A stretch of DNA of 64,000 nt from Torymus aiolomorphi (lineage: Eukaryota; Arthropoda; Insecta; Hymenoptera; Torymidae), in contig CM070874.1 of assembly GCA_036365515.1 (NCBI GenBank), positions 177,680,297-177,744,296 on the forward strand, read 5' to 3'. This document shows, piece after piece, positions 45,380 to 55,715 of this stretch; position 1 is the first letter of the stretch, and every line of letters begins with the position of its first letter. A model generated the notes under the pieces. The model saw only the letters and a list, made by a program, of their open reading frames with translations. It searched no databases and was not told the origin of the DNA. The translations under genes were made by a program, and so were the position numbers.

Positions 45380-45952
45380 TTAATAGCGTTGAAAATTCTT
45401 ATTATGCTGATTCTTTTGAAATTTATTCATATTTCGTTCTTTAATAGGCCATGTTTTGTCTCCCTTTTTAAACTTTCTTCTGATAATAAATTTATTGTAG
45501 TAACCTTTAGATTTTAATTTTAATCTTGGATTTTTTACAAATCCTTTAAAATGTTTTTTATTATTAGATATCCATTTTAGTTTTTTGACGTTTTTATTAA
45601 ATGTTATTTTGGTTAAAACTAATTGCAATTCGTGTACTTTATTAGGATTTGTATTTAGATTTATTATTACGTTATGATCCTGATTATCAAAGGTCTCTTT
45701 TAGTTGATTTTTATTCTCAAGCTGTTCTTGATGTTCTTGATTATAAAATATTTTTAGATGACCTTTATTCTCTAAATGTTTATGATGTTCTTTATTATCA
45801 AACCTATCTTTTGATTGATTTTTATTTTTGAAAATTACTTTACTATTCTTTAGATTTTTTGTATCATTTAATAAAGACTCTTCAGAATGTATTGATCCTA
45901 TATTCTCTTTTAACGAATTTTCAAGCGAGTTTTGTTGGAATTTAGTTTCCAT
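45380..45952 (-). CDS. Unidentified Asn/Lys-rich frame downstream of the gag-like region
   Basis: A 190-aa minus-strand frame rich in Asn, Lys, His and Gln. The middle has imperfect repeats of NKEHHKHLENKGHLKIF / NQEHQEQLENKNQLKETF type, and the C-terminus is strongly basic. It is in the same register as the zinc-knuckle frame, separated by 75 nt with two stops. A pyrimidine-rich TTTTTGTTTTAG follows its stop and could be a splice acceptor. It may be the far end of the same retroelement protein. Confidence 0.35.
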   Translation of the reverse strand: METKFQQNSLENSLKENIGSIHSEESLLNDTKNLKNSKVIFKNKNQSKDRFDNKEHHKHLENKGHLKIFYNQEHQEQLENKNQLKETFDNQDHNVIINLNTNPNKVHELQLVLTKITFNKNVKKLKWISNNKKHFKGFVKNPRLKLKSKGYYNKFIIRRKFKKGDKTWPIKERNMNKFQKNQHNKNFQRY

Positions 45953-46030
45953 TTGATCATCTTCGGAAAATGTTCAGCTAAAGCAAAAGTTATGTCTAAA
46001 ATGACTAAGATCATCATAAAAAGTTACTGT

Positions 46031-47205
46031 TTATAACGAATTATTGCCTTCTTTATTATTTTCATTCGAAATTTCATTCTTTTGGTTATTTATATCAAAT
46101 TCATTAAAATCAATTAAATTAATTTCATCACAATCTTCGTGAGTTTTTATATTAGATTCATTGAAATTCGTTTCATCATTAGTCTCATAATTTTTTACAG
46201 TAGATTCAATAAAATCATTTAAATTTGTTTCCATAATTTTTTCAAATTCATGATTATTTTTGCAAATTTCGTTAAAGTCTATAAAATTAACTTCATTAGT
46301 ATTTTCATGATTTTTTATAATTATATTATTATCCTTTGGTTCATTAGTGATTTCATGTATTTTTATAAAAGGTACGATAATTAAATTGATTTTTTTATCA
46401 TCATTAATTATTGTAGATTCCTCTATGATATTATTTTCCTGTTTATTTTTATTTACTTTATTTCCTGTAATTAGTTCATTACCATTATACCTTTCAATAT
46501 TCGTTGCATTAACTTTGTTTTTCTGAATTTCTGATTCGTTAATTATTTCTTTTGTGGAATGATGGTATGATTCAACAGTATTAATACTTGGATATTGTTT
46601 GAGTATCTCACATTCTTCATTTGTATGATTCGTGCTTTTACACATTTTACAAAATTTATCTGATTTATTTTGGAGCATCTTGATTTCATGGCAATTGACT
46701 ATTTGATGTCCATTTTTATTGCAATAAGAGCATTTAATTTCTGCCGTCAGACTTTTTAATTTTCTACAATCTTTCAACGTATGCCCGGTGAATTTACAAT
46801 ATTCGTATTTTATACTTTGTGTATTAAAGTTTCCCCGATAATTACTATTTGTTCGGAAAAATCCATTTCTATTTTTATCTCGATGTTCATAGGCTTTATT
46901 TGAAGGGTTGTAGTTGTTACTCTGGAATGTATTTTGTTGATTATTACTCCTTTTTCTACACGTTTTTGCTGAATGTCCTGGCGTGTCGCATAATTGGCAA
47001 ATTTCTTTATTCTGAGAGTTTTGTTGTCTATTTTGCATAATTAAAACTTTGACGCTCTCGCTATCCGCGGTTTCGTGATCTTCATCCGCACATATCGCGC
47101 ACCATATCGTTCCTTTGTTTATCGTGCAGTATTTCATTAAATGTCCGAGGTTGTTGCACCTCTTACACAATGCTGACGGGCAATTTTCAGCTGTGTGTGA
47201 AGAGA
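46031..47205 (-). pseudogene. Gag-like zinc-knuckle protein, 5'-truncated
   Basis: A 379-aa frame from 47170, with similarity extending upstream to about 47205 (HTAENCPSALCKRC). CCHC-type knuckles follow in a row: CKRCNNLGHLMKYC, CQLCDTPGHSAKTC, a degenerate YCKFTGHTLKDC, CSYCNKNGHQIVNC and CKMCKSTNHTNEEC, with a variant CAICADEDH. After residue ~200 it becomes Asn/Glu/Ile-rich with repeats of FIDFNEI type. It looks like the nucleocapsid part of an LTR-retroelement gag. The upstream side is cut by the repeat starting at 47205, so no capsid part is present. Host domestication is possible but unsupported. Confidence 0.5.
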
Positions 47206-48495
47206 ATTAAAATACCTATATTTTCTGAAAAAAAGTTTCTAGCTATCACGGTTCTTTTGTTATTAACAAAAAAGTGTCCTTTTTTTAAAAGCTTATAACT
47301 CCCAAACTAAACGGTCAATTTTTTTGAGAAACATCATGATAATACAAGAATATAAATAGCTATAATCTGTAAAAATTTAAATTTATTCTGTTGGTTAGTT
47401 TTTTAGAAAAAAATTCAAAAATGAAAAAAAATGAGTTTTGTATGTCCAAGGATTACGAGAGTAAAATTGACTTAATCACTTCAAAAGTCCTTGTGGATGT
47501 AGAATTTGGATACTTCCTCGGTCGAGTTCTTTGGGCAAAAATGATTGGCCCATAAATTTCAGAGATATTTGAGGTTAGAATTTTTTTAACCTTTTTTCAA
47601 ATCGCAATTTCTCGAGAACGGCTCTATGTACTTGAATCGGATGGGTAGCATTCGAAAGAGAATTAAAATAGCTATATTTTCTAAAAAAAAGTTTCTAGCT
47701 ATCACGGTTCTTTCATTATTAACCAAAACGTAAACATTGAAAAATGAAAAAAGTGAGTTTTGTATGTCAACCGATTACGGAAGTAAAATTCACTTAATCA
47801 CTTCAAAATTCCTTGTATAAGTAGATTTTGGATAGCTCTCGGTCGAGTTCTGTGGGCCCAATCATTGGTTCATAAATTTCAGAGATATTTGAGGTTAAAA
47901 TATTTTTAACCTTTTTTCAAATCGCAATTTCTCGAGAACAGCTCTATGTATCATCTACATATTTATAGACAATATGATAAATACGATATATATATAATGT
48001 GTGCTAATTTTCATCAAAATCGTACGCTTACTTTCTGAGATTTTGATATTGAAAATTTTCGTATTTTATACAAAGTCAATTTCTTTGTCGCATGATAACT
48101 AGTGAAAAAAAATTTATTTAATCATGTTGAAATTTTATGGAAATGAAGAGTTTGTATCTTTATCGTATAAGTCCTTTAGGTAAAAGAATCGTCTATTTAA
48201 GGTTAAAATTTTTTTACGGTTCTTTCAGAATCGTGATTTTGAAAAATCACACTTCATGTACCAGTTTGAAATTTATAAACTATTTTGTATGCGATATATC
48301 GATGGCGGAGCGAAATAAGGTCGAATTTTAAATATTAATGAATTTTTAAATCATTGTAAATTTTTAAATCATTTTAAAACACGTAGAATGAATAAACATA
48401 TATAATTATATTTGAACTATATGCTATACATATAGGAACGATAAATTAATTTGGAGGAAGCTACATGCCAATGACTTGGCGACGGATTTTTTATA
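47206..48495 (+). repeat. Dispersed repeat family, copy 2
   Basis: Same family as 9310-10270, with two or three internal tandem-like units (AATTTCTCGAGAACGGCTCT and TTTCTAGCTATCACGGTTCT occur repeatedly). It ends with AGGAAGCTACATGCCAATGA. It abuts the truncated gag-like frame. Confidence 0.65.
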
Positions 48496-49275
48496 TATTA
48501 CAGACTATAATTGATTATATTTCGCAGAAATATGTTGTTTCGATTATTTGATAGAAGAGTTATTATTGACTAAAATATGGTTTTTGAAATTATGAAAATT
48601 TCAACTCCACTACAGGGTTGCGAAAATATTAATTATACCATCATCAATTAAGAATTGGAATTTTAATCTTTAATTAAACCCGCACTTAATTAAGAATTAA
48701 TATTTCAATCGTTAATTACATGGGTAAAATAGCATTCTTGAACATGTTATAATATATGCTTTCGGATACACAGGTAAGCGGTATTATAATTATTCTTTGA
48801 TTAAAGATGTTTTTCAAATTGTATTGCAACGTAAGATGCTTGGTAATTCTGCTCTTACTGTTGTGATATTTATTGATTACCATTTAATCAATAATATTAA
48901 TAGCAAATTAATGCACGCACAATGATAATTATTGTTGATCCTTCCTTATCCTTAAAAAAAATCAATAAAAAGTCAATTGGACATAGATTATTTTTAATAT
49001 AAAATAAATATAACCATAAATATAATTAATTAATTTTCAGTGAATTAATTTATTCAAAATATTCTTAACTGACTTAATTAATATTCTTAATATTATAGTA
49101 CTGATAAAATTAGCGCATTTAATGAAATAATTTTGAAAAACGAAAATTTTTCAAGTAAAATTTCAATTATTTTTTGAAAAAAAAATTGAAGTAAAAAAAT
49201 GTGTTATAATAATATAATGGAAGATATTTAACATGTTATAGAAAAAAAGAAAAAAAAAAAACAAAAACAAAAAAA
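48496..49275. other. AT-rich DNA
   Basis: No gene seen. An A-rich run (about 49240-49275) leads into the tRNA-like segment. Confidence 0.4.
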
Positions 49276-49357
49276 AATGCGAACGGGAATCGAACTTGGA
49301 TCCAAAAGATTAGGGCAAAGGTAGCTGCGCGCCTTAGCCGCCACGGCTACCGCTGCG
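49276..49357 (-). tRNA. tRNA-like sequence (pseudogene or SINE head)
   Basis: The minus strand has an A-box-like TAGCCGTGGCGGCTAAGGCG and, about 30 nt later, a B-box GTTCGATTCCC, followed by CGCA and a T run. The spacing and the TAAGGCG segment recall a serine-type tRNA. The 5' GCAGCGG does not pair with the 3' side, so it is not a good functional tRNA. A T-run terminator follows. A tRNA-derived SINE head is equally likely. Confidence 0.4.
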
Positions 49358-49487
49358 ATATCAATACGTGACACTAAAATCGTTTATGTTTATCTTCTCC
49401 CCTTCAGGCTTCGGTCGTGATTTAGAATTTGGATTTGGTAGTTTTGTGTTAAACATTTTTTTAATTTGCCTGTATAATAAAAATGTT

Positions 49488-49520
49488 CGACCGAGCGGCG
49501 ATTATCAGGCCGCTCGGTCG
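49488..49520. other. Perfect 12-bp hairpin in a GC-rich island
   Basis: CGACCGAGCGGC, a 9-nt loop, then GCCGCTCGGTCG. It opens a GC-rich segment (about 49480-49740) in AT-rich DNA. CCGAGCGGCCGAGCC recurs near 49610. Open frames across this island look compositional. Function unknown. Confidence 0.6.
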
Positions 49521-49740
49521 CTGTCCGATTGTTGCGGGAGAAGTAAACAGAGACGGCAAGTGCACGGCGCGCCGGGGCGCTCCAGCATACACACGTTCAG
49601 TGCACGTGCACCGAGCGGCCGAGCCGTCTTCTCCCGCTTCCCCCGCTCGGCACCGTACACACGTTTCAACAGCCAATCAAGTAGCGTCTGTACAGTACCA
49701 CATCGCGGCCACGAGAGTCTGACTCACTTTTTTCCGGGGC

Positions 49741-50389
49741 GCTGGCAATCTCTATTCATCTCTGCTGAAGCTCTGGAAGATATTCTAACTCAGAATAGTA
49801 AAGAGAACGTTTTTACACTCATAAAGGGTCTAGCTGGGTAAGGTGGTAAAAAATGCCCACAAGCCTTGAGCTATCGGATAAATAGGATCTTTTTTTTATG
49901 ATTAAAGAAACTGTTTCCCGCTGGTATTAGCCCCTACCCCTTAACAAACTCTTTTAAGGTGACATTTTGTCATTTTGACAATATCTTGATGAATTCTCGA
50001 TTGTCGTGAAATTGAAGTGTAAATTAAAACCTGCAAGCCAGAATTTTTTCAAAATTTTTTGCCACCAAATATTCAAATTGCTGTATTCTAAATATTACGA
50101 CAGACGATGTCTTGAAAAAAATATATTTTATGTATTTTGTGTCCAATTATCAAAATTTTTTTTCCCATTTTTAAAATTGATGAAAAATGGTTAAAAAAAA
50201 TTAAAAACCCATTTTTTCTCTATTTTTCAGTATTTTTACTCATCGTATGACATGAGATTCGCAAAAAAAGGTTTGTATTACCTTATTTTACATAGACATT
50301 ATATATTTCTATCTTTAATATGTTGTTTGGAATCATAAAACATGGAATATGAAAAAAATGACATATTCACCTATTTACCCTACAGTTTT
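49741..50389. other. Unassigned DNA before the 50.4-53.5 kb palindrome
   Basis: No gene or clear repeat seen; GC content falls from the island into AT-rich sequence. Confidence 0.35.
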
Positions 50390-50450
50390 TCATGTAAAAT
50401 CGAGATTTTTTATATTTCTCTAACGTTTATCTCAGCAGACGATCTGGAAT

Positions 50451-50549
50451 CAAGGTGACCAGGTGGCGATCTTGTATCCTTTTCGATCACATGTAAATGA
50501 CGTCACGTTCTTTGAGAGTAAGACAAATGATCGCCACCTGGCCACCCTG
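50451..50549. mobile_element. 99-bp hAT-like MITE
   Basis: The ends are CAAGGTGACCAGGTGGCGAT and the complement of CAGGGTGGCCAGGTGGCGAT. It is flanked by 8-bp near-identical duplications TCTGGAAT (50443-50450) and CCTGGAAT (50550-50557). The mirrored arm of the palindrome lacks it, which confirms an insertion. 8-bp duplications and CAGGG-type ends are hAT features. Confidence 0.7.
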
Positions 50550-51276
50550 CCTGGAATTCATGTGATTATCATATTTTTCACTCTATTTGTATAAAGGAAT
50601 AACATTAGATAAGCTATACAAAGCTTGAAACAACTAAACATCGATTTTAGAGAGAAAAACGATGTTTTCCGATTTTTTAAAATTTTTCTTCAGCTAGATA
50701 ACAGGTAAATAGTTATAAACATATTCTATTGTTTGATTCGACCCAAAAACGGTCAATTTCATTCACTTTATGTTGTTTGTAATCAGAAGCCTAACAGAAA
50801 CATGCCCACATGTCACTAATTTGACGCTACAAATGAAATATGGCGTCAGATAAAGCAAACGTACTGTGCGATTACGCACGCACGGACGCTAGTACATGAT
50901 CACATACAGAGGTGTGCTAGCATATATGCACAACAAAGCATTATGCCTGCTAGGGCTTTCCCTTCTTTCAACAAAATCATCAAGCGAATTACACCTGAAT
51001 ATACTTATAATATATTTTCTTTCTTTCACCACCATGATGGATTCTTTAGCTTTACTGCATTACATGAGCGACAGTGTTTGCCTCGGAGTGTCTAAACCTC
51101 TCTATACGATCATAGTTTTAGCTCATTTTGGGAATATTGCATTGAAGTAATCTTATTTTATATATAATACAGTGACTAATACCATTCTCAATACGATTTA
51201 TAAACCTTCATCCTCTCCCTTTGCAGTATATCAGGGATTACCCACATAACACATCGACCGCGCCTACATAAACGGG

Positions 51277-52245
51277 GGGGGGGGGGTCCAAAGTTTCGAC
51301 GACTCACTTGAAAATTGAATTCAACTATAGACGTGCTCGGTTTCGATATAAGCTACTGCAGATTATGCAAAATTTCGAAATTCTAAATTACAAAAATTAT
51401 ATTTTCGAATGTAACAATTCACCTACTGTCCAAAACATAGCTGTGATTCGTCAGCGCACATGCGCCTGTACAAACGTACGTGTACAAACGTGCGTTACAA
51501 GCGTTTATGGGGGGGGGGGTCCAAAGTTTAGACGACTCACTTGAAAATTGATGTCAACTATAGACGTGCTCGGTTTCAATATAAGCTACTGCAGATTGTG
51601 CACAATTTCGAAATTCTAAATTACGAAAATCATATTTTCGAATCTAACAATTCACCCACTGTCCAAAACATCGAATTTCATCAATACGATTTCAAAGCAA
51701 ATATAACTTGTTTCTAATGATTTATTTCGAAATATGTTTATTGTATCTCTATTAAAATTATATTAATAAAATTCGATGTTTTGGACAGTAGGTGAATTGT
51801 TACATTCGAGGGGGGGGGGGGGGTCCAAAGTTTAGACGACTCACTTGAAAATTGAAGTCAATTATAGACGTGCTCGATTTCCATATAAGCTATTGCAGAT
51901 TGTGCAAAATTTCGTAATTCTAAATTACGAAAATCATATTTTCGAATGTAACAATTCACCTACTGTCCAAAACATCGAATTTCATTAATATAATTTTAAT
52001 AGGGATACAATAAACATATTTCGAAATAAATCATTAGAAACAAGTTATATTTGCTTTGAAATCGTATTGATGAAATTCGATGTTTTGGACAGTAGGTGAA
52101 TTGTTAGATTCGAAAATATGATTTTCGTAATTTAGAATTTCGAAATTTTGCACAATTTGCAGTAGCTTATATTGAAACCGAGCACGTCTATAGTTGACTT
52201 CAATTTTCAAGTGAGTCGTCTAAACTTTGGACCCCCCCCCCCTAG
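51277..52245. repeat. Poly-G-ended repeat family, three direct and one inverted copy
   Basis: Copies begin with 9-13 G followed by GTCCAAAGTTT and GACGACTCACTTG at about 51277, 51509 and 51811. An inverted copy ends in CTTTGGACCCCCCC at about 52241. Each runs ~165 bp to CACCTACTGTCCAAAACAT. Between copies, a segment with AAACAAGTTATATTTGC occurs in both orientations (about 51668-51810 and 51977-52090), giving nested palindromes. Confidence 0.7.
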
Positions 52246-52464
52246 CACACCAGCGTATATGATCACGTGCAGCGTGCATGTGTGCGTATTCTCGTATGTG
52301 CAGAAAGTTTGCTTTGTCTGACGTCATATTCCATTTGTAGCGTCAAATCAATGACATGTTCGCATGTTCTTTTTAGGTTTCTGATTACAAACGATATTAA
52401 GTGAATCAAATTGACCGTTTTTGTGTCAAATCAGACAGTAGAATATATTTATAACTATTAACAT

Positions 52465-53319
52465 TGTAACGCTCTGCTGGGGATTAAGGCAGAGGTTCGC
52501 GGGTAATTCTCAAATACAACAGATAAACAACAGAGTAAAACTCTAGGTAGTTTATTAATATCAATCTAATGTACAGTACAATGGTATGGGCGCCAGGTGC
52601 ACGTGCTGTAGCTGGCGCGAATTCGGAGTCTCGTGGCTCCCGCTTCGGACGCGCACACACACGCACTTGGAGACCGGGGACGGGAATATATAAAGGGCAA
52701 ACCTTGGCCAGGACGCTGCTGCTGCTGCTTCCTCTCGCTCTCTCGTTCTCTCTCTCGCTCTTCCTAGGGCGCTGCCTCTCCAGACGGTGGCGAGGGTCGG
52801 CAGGGCGCACTGGCACGCACACAACTTCGGCAGCGAAATACTATCGCGAGCACGCGGCACGGCGGTAGGCGACAGAATGCAAAAATGCCGGCGGGTGCGC
52901 TCACGCTGCTCTCTCCGCCGTCCCCTCATTCGTCCATCGACCGTCGTCTTCACTGCGGCGCGCGCGAGCGGTCGGTATACGGCCGATGCTCGCACGCGCC
53001 GTCCGGTGGATGGCCGATACAGCGCTGAGCCACTGCGTCTCTCGTTCTCTCCTTCTCTCGGCTGTCGTCTGCTCCTGTCAGCCGCCTGGAAGAGCGAGCT
53101 CACTCATGCTCCAGCTACAGCTTGTCCTCACTGTAGCTGCTGCTGGTTCCTCCGACTCCTGGCCTGCTGGATACGGAAGGGGAGGGACTAGTGCGCGGAG
53201 AAGGCAGCGGGGAGGGACGGGCGTGCGCATGTGTGTGCTCGTGTGTCGAGGCGTAGCTCGCCGCGGCCGCCGTGCACTTCCTTCGATCTCTTCTGTAACG
53301 TGCGTTCTGTCGCGTTACA
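52465..53319. mobile_element. Solo LTR (855 bp) in the right arm of the palindrome
   Basis: Begins TGTAACGCTC and ends GTCGCGTTACA. It is GC-rich and interrupts the mirrored arm sequence. The flanks ACAT and ACCT may be a 4-bp duplication with one mismatch. A TATA-like AATATATAAAGG lies near 52686. It shares the TGTAACG/CGTTACA ends with the LTRs at 23 kb and 28-42 kb but is otherwise different. Overlapping Arg/Ser-rich frames are compositional. Confidence 0.7.
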
Positions 53320-53889
53320 ACCTATTATCCAGCTGAAGAAAAATACAAAAAGAAATCGAAAAAAATTGTTTTTCTCTCTAAAATCGATGTTTCGTCGTTT
53401 CAAGTATTGTATGGCTTATGTACTGTTATTCCTATATACAAATAGAGTGGAAAATATGATAATCACACAAATTCCATGTCGTCCGCTGAGATAAACGTTA
53501 GAAAAATATAAAAAATATCGATTTTACGTGAAAAACTGAAAGAAAAATAGTTACATATGTAATTTTTTTAGATCTATTTTCAAAAAACTACAAACAATAT
53601 AAAAAATATACAGGAGAATGTGTATGCGAAATCTGAAAACGACGAGCAACACCGATTCTGAGTACTGCGGCAAAACGTAAACGGTCGAGTTCGTAGGCTG
53701 CGAGAAAGGGTGCGCGGGAGTGGTAGGCGCGCGCGGTGGTAGGGGACACCTTCCCCCTACCCCACACGAGCAGAGGTAGCCAACGTCCTTAAAATAAGTA
53801 ACAGTCGTGAACTCAGTGTACGTATGTGCCAAGTATGTATGGGAGATCGGAGGACCACCCCTGCTAGAGCAGCTCTAGACACGTCTCTG

Positions 53890-55263
53890 AAGTTGGCATA
53901 ACACTTTTGCAGAAATGACAATCTAAGTAGCGGATATTTTGCCGTAAATTATACGTAAATTATCCGTGAAAGCCGCAATTTTGCCGCGGCAATTTTTATT
54001 AAAAAATTCAAATGTCCTGCCAACTTCAGATGAAGTTAGCAAACCATCTCCCAAAACCTAAGTTTACATTAGTCCCACCGAAACCAAACGCACATAGGAA
54101 TTTGCCACTTTTTTGCCGCAAAAGACCAGTGTTATGTAGAAAATGAAATGACAATTAATATTATAATTATAAACAATAATTATGTCAAACACTAAGAAGA
54201 TAGCAAACCACGGCTCAGAAACTAACTTTAGACCTCTTATACCGCCGCCATACTAGCACAGGAATTTGCCGCTTTTTTGCCGTAAGACAGTGGTATAATG
54301 TAGAAAACGAAAAACTATTTTTTACTATTGTTATAAATAATAGTTGCGTTAATTCACATGAAAATAGCAGACCACGACCATGAAAATAACATTAGACGAC
54401 TCATACCTCCGCCATACTAGCACAGGAATTTGCCGCTTTTTTGCCGTGAGGCAACAGTGTTATATAGAAGTAGAAAAAATAATTTTTAATATTTGTTATA
54501 AATAATATTTGCGTGAATTCATATGAAGGTAGCAAACCACGGCCATGAAACTAATATTAGACGACTTATACCGCCAACATACTGGCACAAGAATTTGCCG
54601 CTTTTTACCGTGAGACAGTGGTGTTATGTAGAAAACGAAAAACTATTTTTTACTATTGTTATAAATAATAGTTGCGTTAATTCATATGAAGGTAGCAGAC
54701 CACGACCCAGAAACTAACTTTATATGACTCATACTGCCGCAATAGTAGCACAGCAATTGGCCACTTTTTTGCCGTGAGACAGTGGTATTATGTAGAAGAT
54801 GAAAAAATAGTTTATATTATTGTTATAAATAATATTTGCGTGAATGCATATGAAGGCAAACTACGGCCATGAAACCAACTTTAGACGACTCATACCACCA
54901 ATCTACTGGCACAGGAATTTACCTCTTTTTTGCTGTGAGGCAACGGTGTTATGTATAAAAAAAATTGATTTATTATTATAAACAATAATTATGTCAAACA
55001 ATAAGAAGATAGCAGACCTCGACCCAGAAACTAACTTTAGACGACACTTTACACCACTATACTAGCACAGGATTTTGCCGCTATTTTGCCGTGACACAAC
55101 GGTGTAATATAGAAGATGAAAAAATAATTTTTAATATTTGTTATAGATAATAGTTGCGTGAATTCATATGAAGGTAGCAAACCACGGCCATGAAACTAAC
55201 ATTAGACGACTTATACCGCCGCCATATTAGCACAGGAATTTGCCGCTTTTTTGCCGTGAGACA
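53890..55263 (+). repeat. ~163-bp satellite, left block (about 8 monomers)
   Basis: Each monomer contains CACAGGAATTTGCCGCTTTT, a GCCGTGAGACA block, TTATAAATAATA and GCAAACCACGGCCATGAAAC. The GCCGCTTTTTT element recurs every 160-164 bp from about 54104 to 55240. Monomers differ by about 10-20%. The first part (53890-54030) is more diverged and has a short inverted pair (GAAGTTGGC/GCCAACTTC). The last ~549 bp (54715-55263) recur after the R1-like insertion. Confidence 0.85.
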
Positions 55264-55628
55264 TTGAATGTCTCAGGCCACGCACGAGGCGGGCTGCGTA
55301 CCTCGGGGCGTTAACCCCATACCGCAGATCTTAAAAGAGACCTATCCACCAGCCAGCTCAACCAGAGTCAGGGGAAACACGCCCTGAAAAGGGCATGTTA
55401 GGTTCAGAAAAACCCCATCCTGTCGGCCGTTGCGGGCCGAGTACGGATGGGTAGGCCTCTCCCGATGTTAGTGGGAAACGACTCACTTAGCCGTCCACCC
55501 CTAGCACTGCGACGCATCACAATGGAGGGGGTGTCCGTTGCCCAGCGAGGACCACGTGGAGGTGGAGTCGTCGGCTCCGAAGAGCTCAAGGCCGTAACAG
55601 CTGCTCATAACGCCTTCTGTTCGGGGTG
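55264..55628 (-). other. 3' untranslated region of the R1-like element
   Basis: The non-coding tail after ORF2, GC-moderate, ending at the satellite junction without an A-tail. The junction sequence TGAGACATTGAATGTCTCA is an almost perfect palindrome formed by satellite and element ends. R1-clade elements often lack poly(A) and rely on their 3' region for target priming. Confidence 0.6.
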
Positions 55629-55715
55629 TTATGTGCTTCCGTCACTAAGTTCCCTCTTCCTCAAGAGGTCGAAGCAATAATCCTCGAACATGCAGAATAT
55701 GTCGCGGTCAAGAAG

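Larger units (their letters stand above)
50390..53545. mobile_element. Large palindromic element with nested insertions
   Basis: The left arm (50390-50930, from TTTCATGTAAAATCGA) is mirrored on the right (52246-52464 and 53320-53545), for example TAACGTTTATCTCAGC against GCTGAGATAAACGTTA. A 99-bp hAT-like MITE (50451-50549) sits in the left arm and a solo LTR (52465-53319) in the right arm; each is absent from the other arm. The centre (50931-52245) holds a family of poly-G-ended repeats. No transposase was seen. Confidence 0.7.

Noticed and set aside
49368..49841. A 157-aa frame over the GC-rich island
   Set aside because: It spans both AT-rich and GC-rich DNA, has no domain and has low-complexity composition; more likely chance.
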